Source: Streptomyces lacrimifluminis
GTDB lineage: Bacteria; Actinomycetota; Actinomycetes; Streptomycetales; Streptomycetaceae
Direction of reading: 5' to 3'
Assembly: GCF_014646095.1 (NCBI RefSeq)
Contig: NZ_BMMU01000033.1
Location: forward strand, 18,030 to 82,029
DNA: 64,000 bases
The notes under the pieces are model-generated. The model was not told the origin of the DNA. It saw only the letters and a list, made by a program, of their open reading frames with translations, and made no database searches. Below, piece after piece: positions 1 through 7,768 of this stretch. The stretch's first letter is position 1. Each line of letters opens with the position of its first letter. Both the position numbers and the translations under genes were made by a program.

Positions 1-1863
1 CGCGAACCGGCGAGGATGCGCTCGCCCCGACGCGTCCAGCAGCCGGGGCGCGCCGTCGCTCACCGCCATCCCGCCCGACTCGTGCGCCTCGTGGCCGCCC
101 GGCCGGTACGGGACGCACCCGCCCTCCGCCAGCAGCCCCCGCAGCAGCGGATCCGCGCTGCGCCGCAGGTCGATGTCGGGCAGCCGAGCCTCGACGAGCG
201 CCCTCACCAGCACCGGCGGCTCCGACACCCCTTCCGCGTCCACGAGGAAACCGGGCCCGTCGAGACCGCTCTCACCGTCCGTCGGACACACCCGCATCCC
301 CGGACCGACCACCTGCAGTATCTCCGCCTCGATCAGCGCGATCAGCTGCTCGATCCGGAACGCGGGCGGGCCTATCGACGTGAACGCGTTCAACGGCGTG
401 TACCAGCCGTCCAGTTCGGCCCGGTACGACTCACCCGACACCCCTCCGTGATCGACCACCAGCCGGACCTCGTTGCGCAGGTCCCGCAACGCGTCCAGCG
501 CTGCCTTCAGCGGCCCGTTCACATTGCCGAGGCGGGCGGCGGTGACGTCCTGGCGCAGATACGCGAGCAGCCAGTGCCGGAAGTCGGCGCGATCAGCGAA
601 GTGCCGGTCTCCGTACGGGCGTTCAACGCGCCGCCAGTCCCATCGCTCGTCCGGCGGTATGTCGTACCGGTCGAGGAGCACCGACTCGTCGTCGCGGTCC
701 GCGAGGCAGGAACGAACGAACTCCGTTGCCGCCGAAGGGCCTTGGGCGGCCCGGAGCCACGCTTCGTAGTAGACGGTCCGGACCTCGCGGTCGACCAGCG
801 GCCAGACGTCGCTGCGGAAGCCGACCGGCCGCCGCCGCAGGCCCGCGATGACCTCCGGGGTCAGGAAGCGGGGGTGGTGGCGGCCCAGCGCGCCCTTCTC
901 GTTCTCGCCGCGCGCGTGGTACGGCACTCCGCGCCGCGAACCGGCGTACAGCACCGGCTCGTTGCCGCTTGGGATGTACACGAGCCCGGCGGCCCGGCCG
1001 TCCTGGTCGCCCTGCTTGAACGTGCCGCCGCGGCCCTCGGTGAGCAGCGCCAGCTGGTCGAAGAAGTTCAGCCCGAGTCCGCGCAGGGCGACCGGGGTGC
1101 CGGGGCGGATTCCACTCAGGTCGGCGTCGGCCGGGTTGGCGGGGCCCACGTAGGACACGCCGGCGGCGGCACGGGAACCGGCATCGGCACCAACACGGTT
1201 ACCGGCTCCGGCACTTGTGTGGCGGGCGGCGAAGGCGCGCAGGTCTTGTTCCTCCGGGCTCGGTGTCAGCTGTCCGTGTCCCAGGGCCAGTACGACCGCG
1301 TCCAGGCCGGTGAGCAGGTCGCCGTCCGCCAGGGTCACGCACTGGTGGCCGCCCGGGGACCGGTCGTCATCCGTCAGTGCGAGCGCCGTCGTCCGGTGCG
1401 TGTGGACCGTGAACTCGGGCGGGGCGGTGCGTAACAGGTGCCCGAAGACCCACTTCAGGTAGTGGCCGTGGAAGGCGCGGGTCGGGTAGGTGTCCGGGCC
1501 GAGGCGGCGGGCCTCCGCCAGGATCGAGGGCGGGTACGCCTCGGCATCCAGGGTGCACGCCCACTCGTACAGGCTCGGGCCCGGCACCGACGGGCCCGCG
1601 CACGGCACGCTGTCGTCGGTGAACAGGGTCACCTGGGAGGCAACCGTGTTCATCAGCAGCTCGGGCGGCTGGTCGGTGCGCCACACCGCACCCGGGCCCG
1701 GCGGATACGGGTCGACGAGATGGACCACGACCGGGCGGCCCGCCTCGCCCGCGTTGGCGCAGAGCCGCTCCAGGACCGAGAGCCCGCGCGGACCGGCGCC
1801 GATCACGCACACGACGACGGCATCGCGGGTGTCACCCGAAGAGCCTGGTTCGGGTCCGCTCAT
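1..1863 (-). CDS. FAD/NAD(P)-binding protein (partial, runs off left edge)
   Basis: The reading frame opens at an ATG whose first four bases overlap the stop of nothing upstream but whose ATGA couples it to the preceding operon gene, and it is still open at position 1, so the C-terminus is outside the window (at least 620 residues). Near the N-terminus the motif IGAGPRGLSVLERL is a Rossmann dinucleotide fold, followed by the conserved layout PYPPGPGAVWRTDQ and LMNT seen in the FAD/NAD(P)-binding family with Pfam name NAD_binding_9. Further motifs such as VALRGLGLNFFDQL fit the second nucleotide-binding half. These proteins are flavin-dependent oxidoreductases or monooxygenase relatives often found in biosynthetic clusters. 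As the last visible gene of the aminohydroxybenzoate operon it probably oxidises the aromatic precursor or product; the substrate is inference. Confidence 0.8.
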   Translation of the reverse strand, partial: MSGPEPGSSGDTRDAVVVCVIGAGPRGLSVLERLCANAGEAGRPVVVHLVDPYPPGPGAVWRTDQPPELLMNTVASQVTLFTDDSVPCAGPSVPGPSLYEWACTLDAEAYPPSILAEARRLGPDTYPTRAFHGHYLKWVFGHLLRTAPPEFTVHTHRTTALALTDDDRSPGGHQCVTLADGDLLTGLDAVVLALGHGQLTPSPEEQDLRAFAARHTSAGAGNRVGADAGSRAAAGVSYVGPANPADADLSGIRPGTPVALRGLGLNFFDQLALLTEGRGGTFKQGDQDGRAAGLVYIPSGNEPVLYAGSRRGVPYHARGENEKGALGRHHPRFLTPEVIAGLRRRPVGFRSDVWPLVDREVRTVYYEAWLRAAQGPSAATEFVRSCLADRDDESVLLDRYDIPPDERWDWRRVERPYGDRHFADRADFRHWLLAYLRQDVTAARLGNVNGPLKAALDALRDLRNEVRLVVDHGGVSGESYRAELDGWYTPLNAFTSIGPPAFRIEQLIALIEAEILQVVGPGMRVCPTDGESGLDGPGFLVDAEGVSEPPVLVRALVEARLPDIDLRRSADPLLRGLLAEGGCVPYRPGGHEAHESGGMAVSDGAPRLLDASGRAHPRRFA

Positions 1864-2789
1864 TCGTGGCCCAGCCCCTCGCGCCAGCTCGGCCGCAGCG
1901 GCTTCCAGCCAAGTTCCTTACGCGCCCGGGCGTTCGACGCGCCGGCCGCCACGGTGAGCTGGTGGGCCATGAACCAGCCGAGCAGCCGGGGTGCCATCTC
2001 CGCAGGGATCGCGGGCGGCGCCGGAGCGTCCAGCGCCCGGGCGTAGTGGGGCAACCACTGGGCGGCCGGGGCCGGTTCGTCGTCCGTGATGTGGAAGGCG
2101 CCGGTGGCCTCCGACTCCACGGCCGTCACCGCCGCCCCCACGGCGTCCTCCACATGCAGGAACGAGGTGACCCCGGCCCCGCCCTCGGGCAGCGGGAACT
2201 TCCCCGCCAGTACGAATTGCGCGGTCCCGCCGCCGGTACGGGCGTACGCGGTGCCGGGGCCGTACAGCGACCCGTACCGCAGCACCGCGCCACTCAACTC
2301 GGGTGCGGCGCCCAGTACTTGTGCCTCCAGCTCGGCGACCGCCTGTACGGTGGCCGCCCAGCCGGGGTCCGGGGCGTCCACGTACAGCGGTACGTCCTCG
2401 TCGACGAGCGGGTCTCCGGTCGGCGCGGACGCGAAGGCGATGGACTGCGCGACCAGCCGCCGGGCACCGGCCGCGCGGGCCGCCGCGACCAGGTTGGCGG
2501 TGCCCTCGGTGCGCAGTCGCGCGGTCCGGGCGAAGGCCCCCGCGGGGTCGTCGCCCATCAGCCGCAGCGCCGTCAACTGATGGACGACCACCTCAGGGCG
2601 TGCGTCCGACACGGCGGCCAGCAGCGCTTCCCGGTCGAGGGCGTCGGCGACCACGATCGCGTCCGCTTCCGGAGCGCGGGCCCGGGACTCCTCCCGTACC
2701 AGCGCGCTCACTTGGTGCCCCCGCGCCCGCAGCGCGCCCACCAGGGGATGGCCGACCACTCCGGTGGCTCCTGCGACGAGTATCCGCAT
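1860..2789 (-). CDS. NAD(P)-binding epimerase/reductase-like protein
   Basis: A 309-residue protein starting MRILVAGATGVVG, a classic extended short-chain dehydrogenase nucleotide-binding loop (GATGVVG). Later motifs VVHQLTAL, RYGSLYGPG and FLHVEDAVGA are typical of NAD-dependent epimerase/dehydratase relatives. The usual catalytic YxxxK is not visible: the equivalent stretch reads DPGWAATVQAVAELEAQ, so it belongs to the atypical NAD(P)-binding group or has lost the standard chemistry. The ATG start follows a 5-bp gap after the upstream gene; the stop overlaps the next start by four bases (ATGA), indicating translational coupling. Cytosolic. In this operon it could reduce or isomerise an intermediate, but there is no direct evidence for the substrate. 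Confidence 0.85.
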   Translation of the reverse strand: MRILVAGATGVVGHPLVGALRARGHQVSALVREESRARAPEADAIVVADALDREALLAAVSDARPEVVVHQLTALRLMGDDPAGAFARTARLRTEGTANLVAAARAAGARRLVAQSIAFASAPTGDPLVDEDVPLYVDAPDPGWAATVQAVAELEAQVLGAAPELSGAVLRYGSLYGPGTAYARTGGGTAQFVLAGKFPLPEGGAGVTSFLHVEDAVGAAVTAVESEATGAFHITDDEPAPAAQWLPHYARALDAPAPPAIPAEMAPRLLGWFMAHQLTVAAGASNARARKELGWKPLRPSWREGLGHE

Positions 2790-2794
2790 GGCGT

Positions 2795-3373
2795 TCAGTC
2801 CTTCGTATCGTTCGTATCGTTGTGAACAAGGGGCGTACGTACGCGCATCAGCAGGCGGCACGCCTTGTCGCCGTCGCGCAGGCATGCCTCGGCGCGGTTC
2901 TCCGTGAGGGTGACCCCGAGTCCTTCGGACCAGCCCGCGTGGATGTCGGTGCACGGGCACCGGTAGCCGTCCAGTGAGCCTGCCATCCGCACCATGGTGA
3001 CGGCGAAGCTCCGGCGGAGTGTGAGGACGATCAGACCCTCGTCGTCGGTCGCGTCCTCGACCTCGGTGGAGGCGTTGCGCAGTTCCGCCGGGAACATCCG
3101 GTCGCCGCAGTCGTCGTACCGGCGGCGCAGTTCCTCCAGGTCCTTGTGGGTGTCGCCGGTGGCGGGGAGCGGGCCGGAGAGGCGGCCGACGCGCTGTCCG
3201 ACGTGCGTCGCGACCTTGCGCAGCGCCTCGGCGTTGAGTTCGTTGGCGGCCTCCTGCCCGAACCGGCTCGCCACCCCCTGGTACCAGTTCGCGTCGTGCT
3301 GCCACCACAAGCGGTACGCCTCGCTCGCCCGGGCGCGGTGGTTGACGTCCCCGGCATCCGTACCCGTGCTCAT
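2795..3373 (-). CDS. Conserved small cytosolic protein of unknown function
   Basis: A 192-residue protein beginning MSTGTDAGDVNHRARASEAY, coupled to the preceding ligase gene by an ATGA overlap. The first half is helical with WWQHDANWYQGVASRFG and a segment EAANELNAEALRKVATHVGQ. The C-terminal half carries a cysteine-rich motif YRCPCTDIHAGWSEGLG and a later EACLRDGDKACRLLMRV. The spacing of these cysteines recalls DUF6125/V4R-like small-molecule binding proteins, but this is resemblance from memory only. It sits between the adenylating enzyme and the NAD(P)-binding protein in a strict operon, so a role in the pathway (binding or modifying the aromatic intermediate) is likely, but the reaction is unknown. 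Confidence 0.75.
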   Translation of the reverse strand: MSTGTDAGDVNHRARASEAYRLWWQHDANWYQGVASRFGQEAANELNAEALRKVATHVGQRVGRLSGPLPATGDTHKDLEELRRRYDDCGDRMFPAELRNASTEVEDATDDEGLIVLTLRRSFAVTMVRMAGSLDGYRCPCTDIHAGWSEGLGVTLTENRAEACLRDGDKACRLLMRVRTPLVHNDTNDTKD

Positions 3374-5052
3374 GCCTGTTCCTTTGCCGAGGAAGCGGTG
3401 AAGCGGTCGCGCATCACTCGTTTGAGGACCTTGCCGGTGGCGCCCTTGGCGACGTCGTCGGGCTTCATGCGCAGGGCACGGGTGACCGGCGGGAACGCGG
3501 ATGCCTTGAGGGCCGTGTTGACCAGTCCGGTCAACTCCTCGTCGCTGCCGCCTACTTCGTCCGCGAGCTGGAGCAGCGCGTAGGCCTCCGCCACTCCGTC
3601 GCCGTCCCAGTCGGCCCGTACACCGTCGTCGGCGACTCCGACGACCGTGCAGTCGGTCAGTTCGGGCAGTTCGCGGAGCAGAAGTTCCTCGGTGCGGGTG
3701 CTGAAGACGACGCCGGCGCTGGTGCGGATGGCGTCCGGGGCGCGGTCGAGGTGGTAGAAACTGCCGTCCTCGTCCTGGTGGGCGAGGTCGCCGGTGAGCC
3801 AGTAACCGCCGAGGCGCATCCGGTTCCAGGTCAGCGAGTCGTTCCAGTAACCAGGTGTGAGTGTGGGGGACTTGAGGCCCAGGCGGCCGATCTCTCCGGG
3901 CGGCAGCGGAGTGCCGTCCTCGGCGAGTACGGCGGCCTCGGCGAAGCTGATCGGCCTGCCGACGCAACGCGAGTAGGCCGAGGTGTCCTTGGTGTGCCGG
4001 TTGTGGAAGACGGAGTAGCCGGCTTCGGACGAGCCGAGACCGTCGACGAAGACGGACCCGTCGACGCGGGTGCGCCGCAGGTCCTTGCCGATGGTCTGGT
4101 GGCTGCCATGCCGCACGAGGGCCCGGATGTGCGCCTCGTGGGCCGCGTCCCCGGTGTTGAACCACACCTGCACGCTGGACAGGTCGCGGGCCGTCAGGTC
4201 CTCGGCGGCCATCTCGCCGAAGGTCCCGGCGAAGGCCAGCACGGTGGTGGGCCTGAACTCCTCGATGGCGTCCAGTACTTCGGTGCCGCGCTGACTGGAG
4301 AGGAGTTTTATGTCGGTGCGCAGGAGGAGGCAGTACAGCAGCGTCGCCACCATCGCGTTGTGCGCGCCCGGCAGTCCGACCAGGGTGCGTTCCATGTCGG
4401 TGCCGGTGGAGTAGCGCAGGCGGTGCAGTTGCGCGTACATCAGGGTCTGGTGGGTGTGCGGAACTCCCTTGGGCATACCGGTGGTTCCGGACGAGTGCGA
4501 GATGAGCACCGGGTCGGTGGGGTCGTGACGGTACGGGTAGGAGGGCGGGAGCGCGGCGCGGTGTTCGGGGCGGATGTCGGCGGCGGTCGCGCAGAAGCCG
4601 AGGTCAGAGGTCGCGTCCGAAGCCTTCGCCGCCAGGACGTCGTGGTGTTGGCGGTCCGTGAAGGCACCCACGGCGCCCTGCCGTCGTACGTACTCCCGCG
4701 CGATGTCCGGCGGCAGGTTGCCGTTGACGAACGAGGGGATCGCACCGAGGGACGTCAGCGCCAGGAAGTTCACCGCGAACTCGGCGCTGGAGTAGGAGTG
4801 GAGGGCGACCGGGTCACGAGGGCGCACACCCTGGGCGGTGTACCAGCCCGCGTAGGTCTCGACGACCTCCTGCAACTCCCCGAAGGTGAGTTGGGTGGGG
4901 CAACTACCGTCGGGGGCGGACCAGTTGCCGTCCATGCGCAGTACGACCTCGTCGCGTGGACGGTCGTACGACGTCAGGCGGGCGAGGATGTTACCGGCGC
5001 CCAGTTCGGTGTCGGAGCAGATCCGCGCCCGCTCCTGCCTACTGATGAGCAT
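3370..5052 (-). CDS. AMP-dependent acyl/aryl-CoA or ACP ligase
   Basis: A 560-residue adenylate-forming enzyme. The P-loop-like signature SHSSGTTGMPKGVPHTH is at about residue 195, the YWLTGDLAH motif with the ATP-ribose binding Asp is in the last third, and the C-terminal catalytic lysine motif is GATGKVLKRVMRD. These are the hallmarks of the ANL superfamily: carboxylate plus ATP gives acyl-AMP, then transfer to CoA or a phosphopantetheine thiol. The start ATG lies 14 bp inside the end of the upstream ketosynthase-like gene. Two such enzymes occur in this operon; one probably loads the 3-amino-4-hydroxybenzoate starter and the other a second carboxylate or performs amide formation. Which does what cannot be decided from sequence alone. 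Confidence 0.9.
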   Translation of the reverse strand: MLISRQERARICSDTELGAGNILARLTSYDRPRDEVVLRMDGNWSAPDGSCPTQLTFGELQEVVETYAGWYTAQGVRPRDPVALHSYSSAEFAVNFLALTSLGAIPSFVNGNLPPDIAREYVRRQGAVGAFTDRQHHDVLAAKASDATSDLGFCATAADIRPEHRAALPPSYPYRHDPTDPVLISHSSGTTGMPKGVPHTHQTLMYAQLHRLRYSTGTDMERTLVGLPGAHNAMVATLLYCLLLRTDIKLLSSQRGTEVLDAIEEFRPTTVLAFAGTFGEMAAEDLTARDLSSVQVWFNTGDAAHEAHIRALVRHGSHQTIGKDLRRTRVDGSVFVDGLGSSEAGYSVFHNRHTKDTSAYSRCVGRPISFAEAAVLAEDGTPLPPGEIGRLGLKSPTLTPGYWNDSLTWNRMRLGGYWLTGDLAHQDEDGSFYHLDRAPDAIRTSAGVVFSTRTEELLLRELPELTDCTVVGVADDGVRADWDGDGVAEAYALLQLADEVGGSDEELTGLVNTALKASAFPPVTRALRMKPDDVAKGATGKVLKRVMRDRFTASSAKEQA

Positions 5053-5803
5053 GGGGATGGGTCTCCGTCTCGGTACGTGGTTCGGCCTCGGTACGTGGTT
5101 CGGCGTGGGCTGCGGCCAGCTCGAACAGGCTCTGGATGCTGCCGAGTCGTCCGGCGGACGCCCTGGTTGACCCTGTGGACCTGATCGACACCTGTGGCCC
5201 GGCCGCGTCGCCGGGACGGCCGAGCAGTACCGCCGCTGCCAGGCCCGCGGACGCGGGCAGAGCGGCGGCGGGGCCCGAACGCCCGCTGGTTGCCGCCAGT
5301 TCGCGGTGTACTGCGGTCACGCGTTCGCCACCGCCCAGTTCCACTCCCAGCACCAGGACACGGTCGAGCTCCGGGTCGTCCAGCAACACGTCGGCCATGG
5401 ACAGGAGCTCGCTCAGCGGGTCGACGAGGGTGGAGAGGCTGAACATCTGGCCGGTGATGCCGAACTCGCGGCTCATGTGCCCCAGTACGGAGTTGGCGGT
5501 GGCCTGCATGAACAGCAGCGGGTTGTGGACCCGCCCGGACACCATGCGCCGACTCGCCAGATCCGCGGTGGTGGTGTCACCCGCCAGACTGGCCAGCGCC
5601 ACGGCGGTACGGGCGCCGTCTCCGGGGTGCGCGGTCAGACACCTGCTGCTCACCTCGTACGCCAGCGGACTGAACGCCGACTCCACGAAGCCGGGCAGCT
5701 TCGGCAGCGCGATGTCGTCGTCCCGGCCGGTGTCGTGGGCCGCCGTGGCGGTGGCGAGGATGCCGAGGGAGAAACGGAGCGCGGTCTCGTGGGTCGTGGT
5801 CAC
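5039..5803 (-). CDS. Ketosynthase-like chain-length-factor protein
   Basis: A 254-residue protein with a GTG start overlapping the stop of the ketosynthase gene (GTGA). The central stretch NPLLFMQATANSVLGH, then FGITGQMFSLSTLV and LDRVLVLGVELG, matches the N-terminal half of a thiolase-fold ketosynthase. No catalytic Cys is present where FSLST replaces the usual TACA-type motif, and no His-containing GTGT or GH motifs follow. This is the architecture of the short ketoacyl-synthase family (Pfam Ketoacyl-synt_2) that partners active ketosynthases in aryl-polyene type systems, so the length is normal for the family. Expected role: heterodimer partner and chain-length control for the adjacent ketosynthase. 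The C-terminus ends in an acidic/Thr-rich tail that looks disordered. Confidence 0.8.
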   Translation of the reverse strand: MTTTHETALRFSLGILATATAAHDTGRDDDIALPKLPGFVESAFSPLAYEVSSRCLTAHPGDGARTAVALASLAGDTTTADLASRRMVSGRVHNPLLFMQATANSVLGHMSREFGITGQMFSLSTLVDPLSELLSMADVLLDDPELDRVLVLGVELGGGERVTAVHRELAATSGRSGPAAALPASAGLAAAVLLGRPGDAAGPQVSIRSTGSTRASAGRLGSIQSLFELAAAHAEPRTEAEPRTETETHPHAHQ

Positions 5804-7089
5804 GGCCGCTCCAGGACGAGTGCGGTGTTGGCGCCCCCGAAGGCGGCGTTGATGGTGAGGGCCCGGCGGGGGTCGGCGGGGCGCGGCGCGTTCGGTACGT
5901 AGTCGAGGTCGCACTCCGGGTCGGGGCTGCCGTATCCGGCGGTCGGCGGGAGTACACCGTCCAGCAGGGCCAGCATCGTGATCACGAACTCCACGACGCC
6001 AGCGGCTTCCAGGAGGTGGCCGGTGGTGCTCTTGGTCGAGCTGACCGGTATCGACTCGGCCCGCTTCCCGAAGGCGGCGCGCAGGCCCCGGGTCTCGGCG
6101 CCGTCGTTGTACTTGGTACCGGTGCCATGGGCGTTGACGTAGTCGAGGGACGCCCCGTCCGGGTCCCCGGCCTGCCGCAACGCCTGCCGTGCGGCGAGGG
6201 CGAGGCCGATGCCTTCCGGGTGCGGCTGGGCGATGTGGTGGGCGTCGGTCGCGGCGCCCCATCCGACAACGGAGGCGAGCGGCCGGGCCCCGCGCCAGCG
6301 GGCGTGCTCGGCGGACTCCAGTACGACGGAGGCGACCCCGTCGCCCAGCAGCAGCCCGCTGCGATCGGCACTGAACGGCCGCACCATGCCGTCCCGCGAC
6401 AACGCCCGCCCGGAGTCGAACTTGCCGAACGTCTCCTCCTCGACCAGATACCCGCCCGCACAGACGGCGACGTCGATCCGCCCGGAGGAGATCAGCCGAC
6501 AGGCATGAATGATCGCGGCAGCGGACGCCACACAGGCATTGGTGAAGGCAAGCCGGGTCCCGATCAGCCCGAGGCCGTCGGCAAGCAACTCGGCAAGCTG
6601 AGCGGGCACGGCGTCGGCGAGACTGTTCGACTCCGGTGCCGGCAGCGCCCCGACGGGGGCGCGGGGCTGTGACATCTGCGGCGCCACCGCGTGGGCGCGA
6701 CCAGCCACAACGGACCCGCGGCCGACATCCGACAACTCGCTCGATACGGAATCTCCGGCCCTCCGCCAATACCGGGTAACACTCCGGTTATCCCCGGCGA
6801 CCCCCAAAAGCACAGCCGCCTCCGCACCCGCCCCGAGCCCAGCCATACCCAGCGCCTCGTCACCACACCGCCGGAGCGCATCCCGCAACGCCCACCCCTC
6901 GACCGCGTCGGCACCGTCCGCACCGTCGGGCGCGACCGCCGCCACCGCCGTCCGATACGGCTCCGTATCGAACCGCGTCGTGGGCCGAAACGCGGGCACC
7001 CCCGCGAACACCCCGCGCCGCAGGGCTTCCGCACCCTCGCCGAAGGCGGTCCGTACGCCGTATCCGGTCACCGTCACTTCACGCGTCAT
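5800..7089 (-). CDS. Beta-ketoacyl-ACP synthase II-type ketosynthase
   Basis: A 429-residue condensing enzyme of the FabF/type II polyketide class. The catalytic residues are visible: Cys186 in FTNACVASAAA, His320 in VNAHGTGT, Lys352 in SSTKSTTGHLLEAAG and His357 in the same motif; the C-terminus has the glycine-rich FGGANTALVLERP. It condenses an ACP-bound starter or growing chain with malonyl-ACP in the cytosol. The start ATG lies 11 bp inside the end of the upstream ACP gene. Odd feature: residues about 127-144 are encoded by a copy of the 54-bp repeat also found between genes at 7679-7732, inserted in frame in a surface loop ahead of the active-site Cys. The frame remains open, so the enzyme is probably still made. 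Confidence 0.92.
   Translation of the reverse strand: MTREVTVTGYGVRTAFGEGAEALRRGVFAGVPAFRPTTRFDTEPYRTAVAAVAPDGADGADAVEGWALRDALRRCGDEALGMAGLGAGAEAAVLLGVAGDNRSVTRYWRRAGDSVSSELSDVGRGSVVAGRAHAVAPQMSQPRAPVGALPAPESNSLADAVPAQLAELLADGLGLIGTRLAFTNACVASAAAIIHACRLISSGRIDVAVCAGGYLVEEETFGKFDSGRALSRDGMVRPFSADRSGLLLGDGVASVVLESAEHARWRGARPLASVVGWGAATDAHHIAQPHPEGIGLALAARQALRQAGDPDGASLDYVNAHGTGTKYNDGAETRGLRAAFGKRAESIPVSSTKSTTGHLLEAAGVVEFVITMLALLDGVLPPTAGYGSPDPECDLDYVPNAPRPADPRRALTINAAFGGANTALVLERP
6658..6711. repeat. 54-bp repeat, copy A, inside the ketosynthase gene
   Basis: This copy matches 7679-7732 at 48 of 54 positions by eye, including a shared GGGCTGTGACAT block and a shared GGGCGCGAC...AGCCACAAC block. 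It adds 18 codons to the ketosynthase without breaking the frame. The element looks like a REP-type repeat common between genes in Streptomyces, which is from memory; the in-gene position is what the sequence shows. Confidence 0.8.
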
Positions 7090-7363
7090 CCCGGGCGTCC
7101 CCCTTCTGGGCGGTACGCAGGTATCCGGTGAGCCGCCGGAGCGATGTCAGCCCGGCGATGTCCTCGTCGGTGGGTTCGACGATCAGGCCGTACCGCTCCT
7201 CCACCACATGAAGCAGCCACACCAACCCCAGGGAATCCAGGACGAGTTCGGCGTCCTCGTCGAGGTCCTCGGGCAGTCCCGGGAAAACCTTGCGATCGGA
7301 CAGAAGCTCTCGTACGGAGTCGGTGGTGATGTCGGTGCCGGTGGCCCCCGTGCTCGTACTCAT
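7079..7363 (-). CDS. Acyl carrier protein (second of two)
   Basis: A 94-residue acyl carrier protein. The phosphopantetheine attachment serine lies in ELVLDSLGLVWLLHV, the canonical DSL motif at the start of helix II, and the C-terminal half (IVEPTDEDIAGLTSLRRL) fits helices III and IV. The ATG start overlaps the stop of the other ACP gene by four bases (ATGA), and its own 3' end overlaps the ketosynthase start by 11 bp. It should carry the aryl starter or the extension unit as a thioester after activation by a phosphopantetheinyl transferase encoded elsewhere. Two tandem ACPs suggest separate starter and elongation carriers, which is inference. Confidence 0.9.
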   Translation of the reverse strand: MSTSTGATGTDITTDSVRELLSDRKVFPGLPEDLDEDAELVLDSLGLVWLLHVVEERYGLIVEPTDEDIAGLTSLRRLTGYLRTAQKGDARDDA

Positions 7364-7635
7364 GCCTTCGCACCGCGGCGGACGACCTCGGCGACGAGCC
7401 CGCCGAGGGTCAGGGTGGCCAGGGGTTCGATGTCGGTGTCGGGGATCTCGACGCCGAACCGCGACTCCAGCCGAAGCGTGAGTTCGATCAGGCTCAGGGA
7501 GTCGACATCCAGGCCGCCGACGGTCACCGGGCTGTCGTCCGTGATGCCGTCGCGGCTCAGCAGGATGTTCATCTCGTCGATGACCGCGGTCAGGACGAAC
7601 TCGCGGATCTCGTCTTCCAGGGTCGACGTAGTCAT
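7360..7635 (-). CDS. Acyl carrier protein (first of two)
   Basis: A 91-residue acyl carrier protein starting MTTSTLEDEIREFV. The modified serine is in GGLDVDSLSLIELTLRLE, and the segment FGVEIPDTDIEPLATLTLGGL gives the usual third and fourth helices. It lies 133 bp downstream of the adenylating enzyme gene, a gap that holds copy B of the 54-bp repeat, and its stop overlaps the second ACP start. Its more FabF/FAS-like sequence suggests it is a carrier for chain elongation, but assignment of starter versus extender carrier is a guess. Confidence 0.9.
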   Translation of the reverse strand: MTTSTLEDEIREFVLTAVIDEMNILLSRDGITDDSPVTVGGLDVDSLSLIELTLRLESRFGVEIPDTDIEPLATLTLGGLVAEVVRRGAKA

Positions 7636-7678
7636 GATCGGTATCTCCAGAAAGAGGGGGAGTCAAGCGCCCTTCCAG

Positions 7679-7732
7679 GGCGCGGGGCTGTGACATTTGT
7701 GGCTCCGCCGCGCGGGCGCGACAAGCCACAAC
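7679..7732. repeat. 54-bp repeat, copy B, intergenic
   Basis: Lies between the ligase stop and the first ACP start. It contains the inverted pair TTGTGGCT and AGCCACAA separated by a GC-rich centre, so RNA from either strand could fold into a stem-loop. It matches copy A in the ketosynthase gene at 48 of 54 positions. It may attenuate or stabilise the operon transcript. Confidence 0.8.
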
Positions 7733-7768
7733 CGGCCTGCGGGCAACCAACAACCGAGAGCACCCGCC

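Noticed and set aside
16..1434. Long open frame on the plus strand across the first 1.4 kb
   Set aside because: It is antisense to the FAD/NAD(P)-binding gene, Arg/Pro-rich without any family motif; a high-GC shadow.
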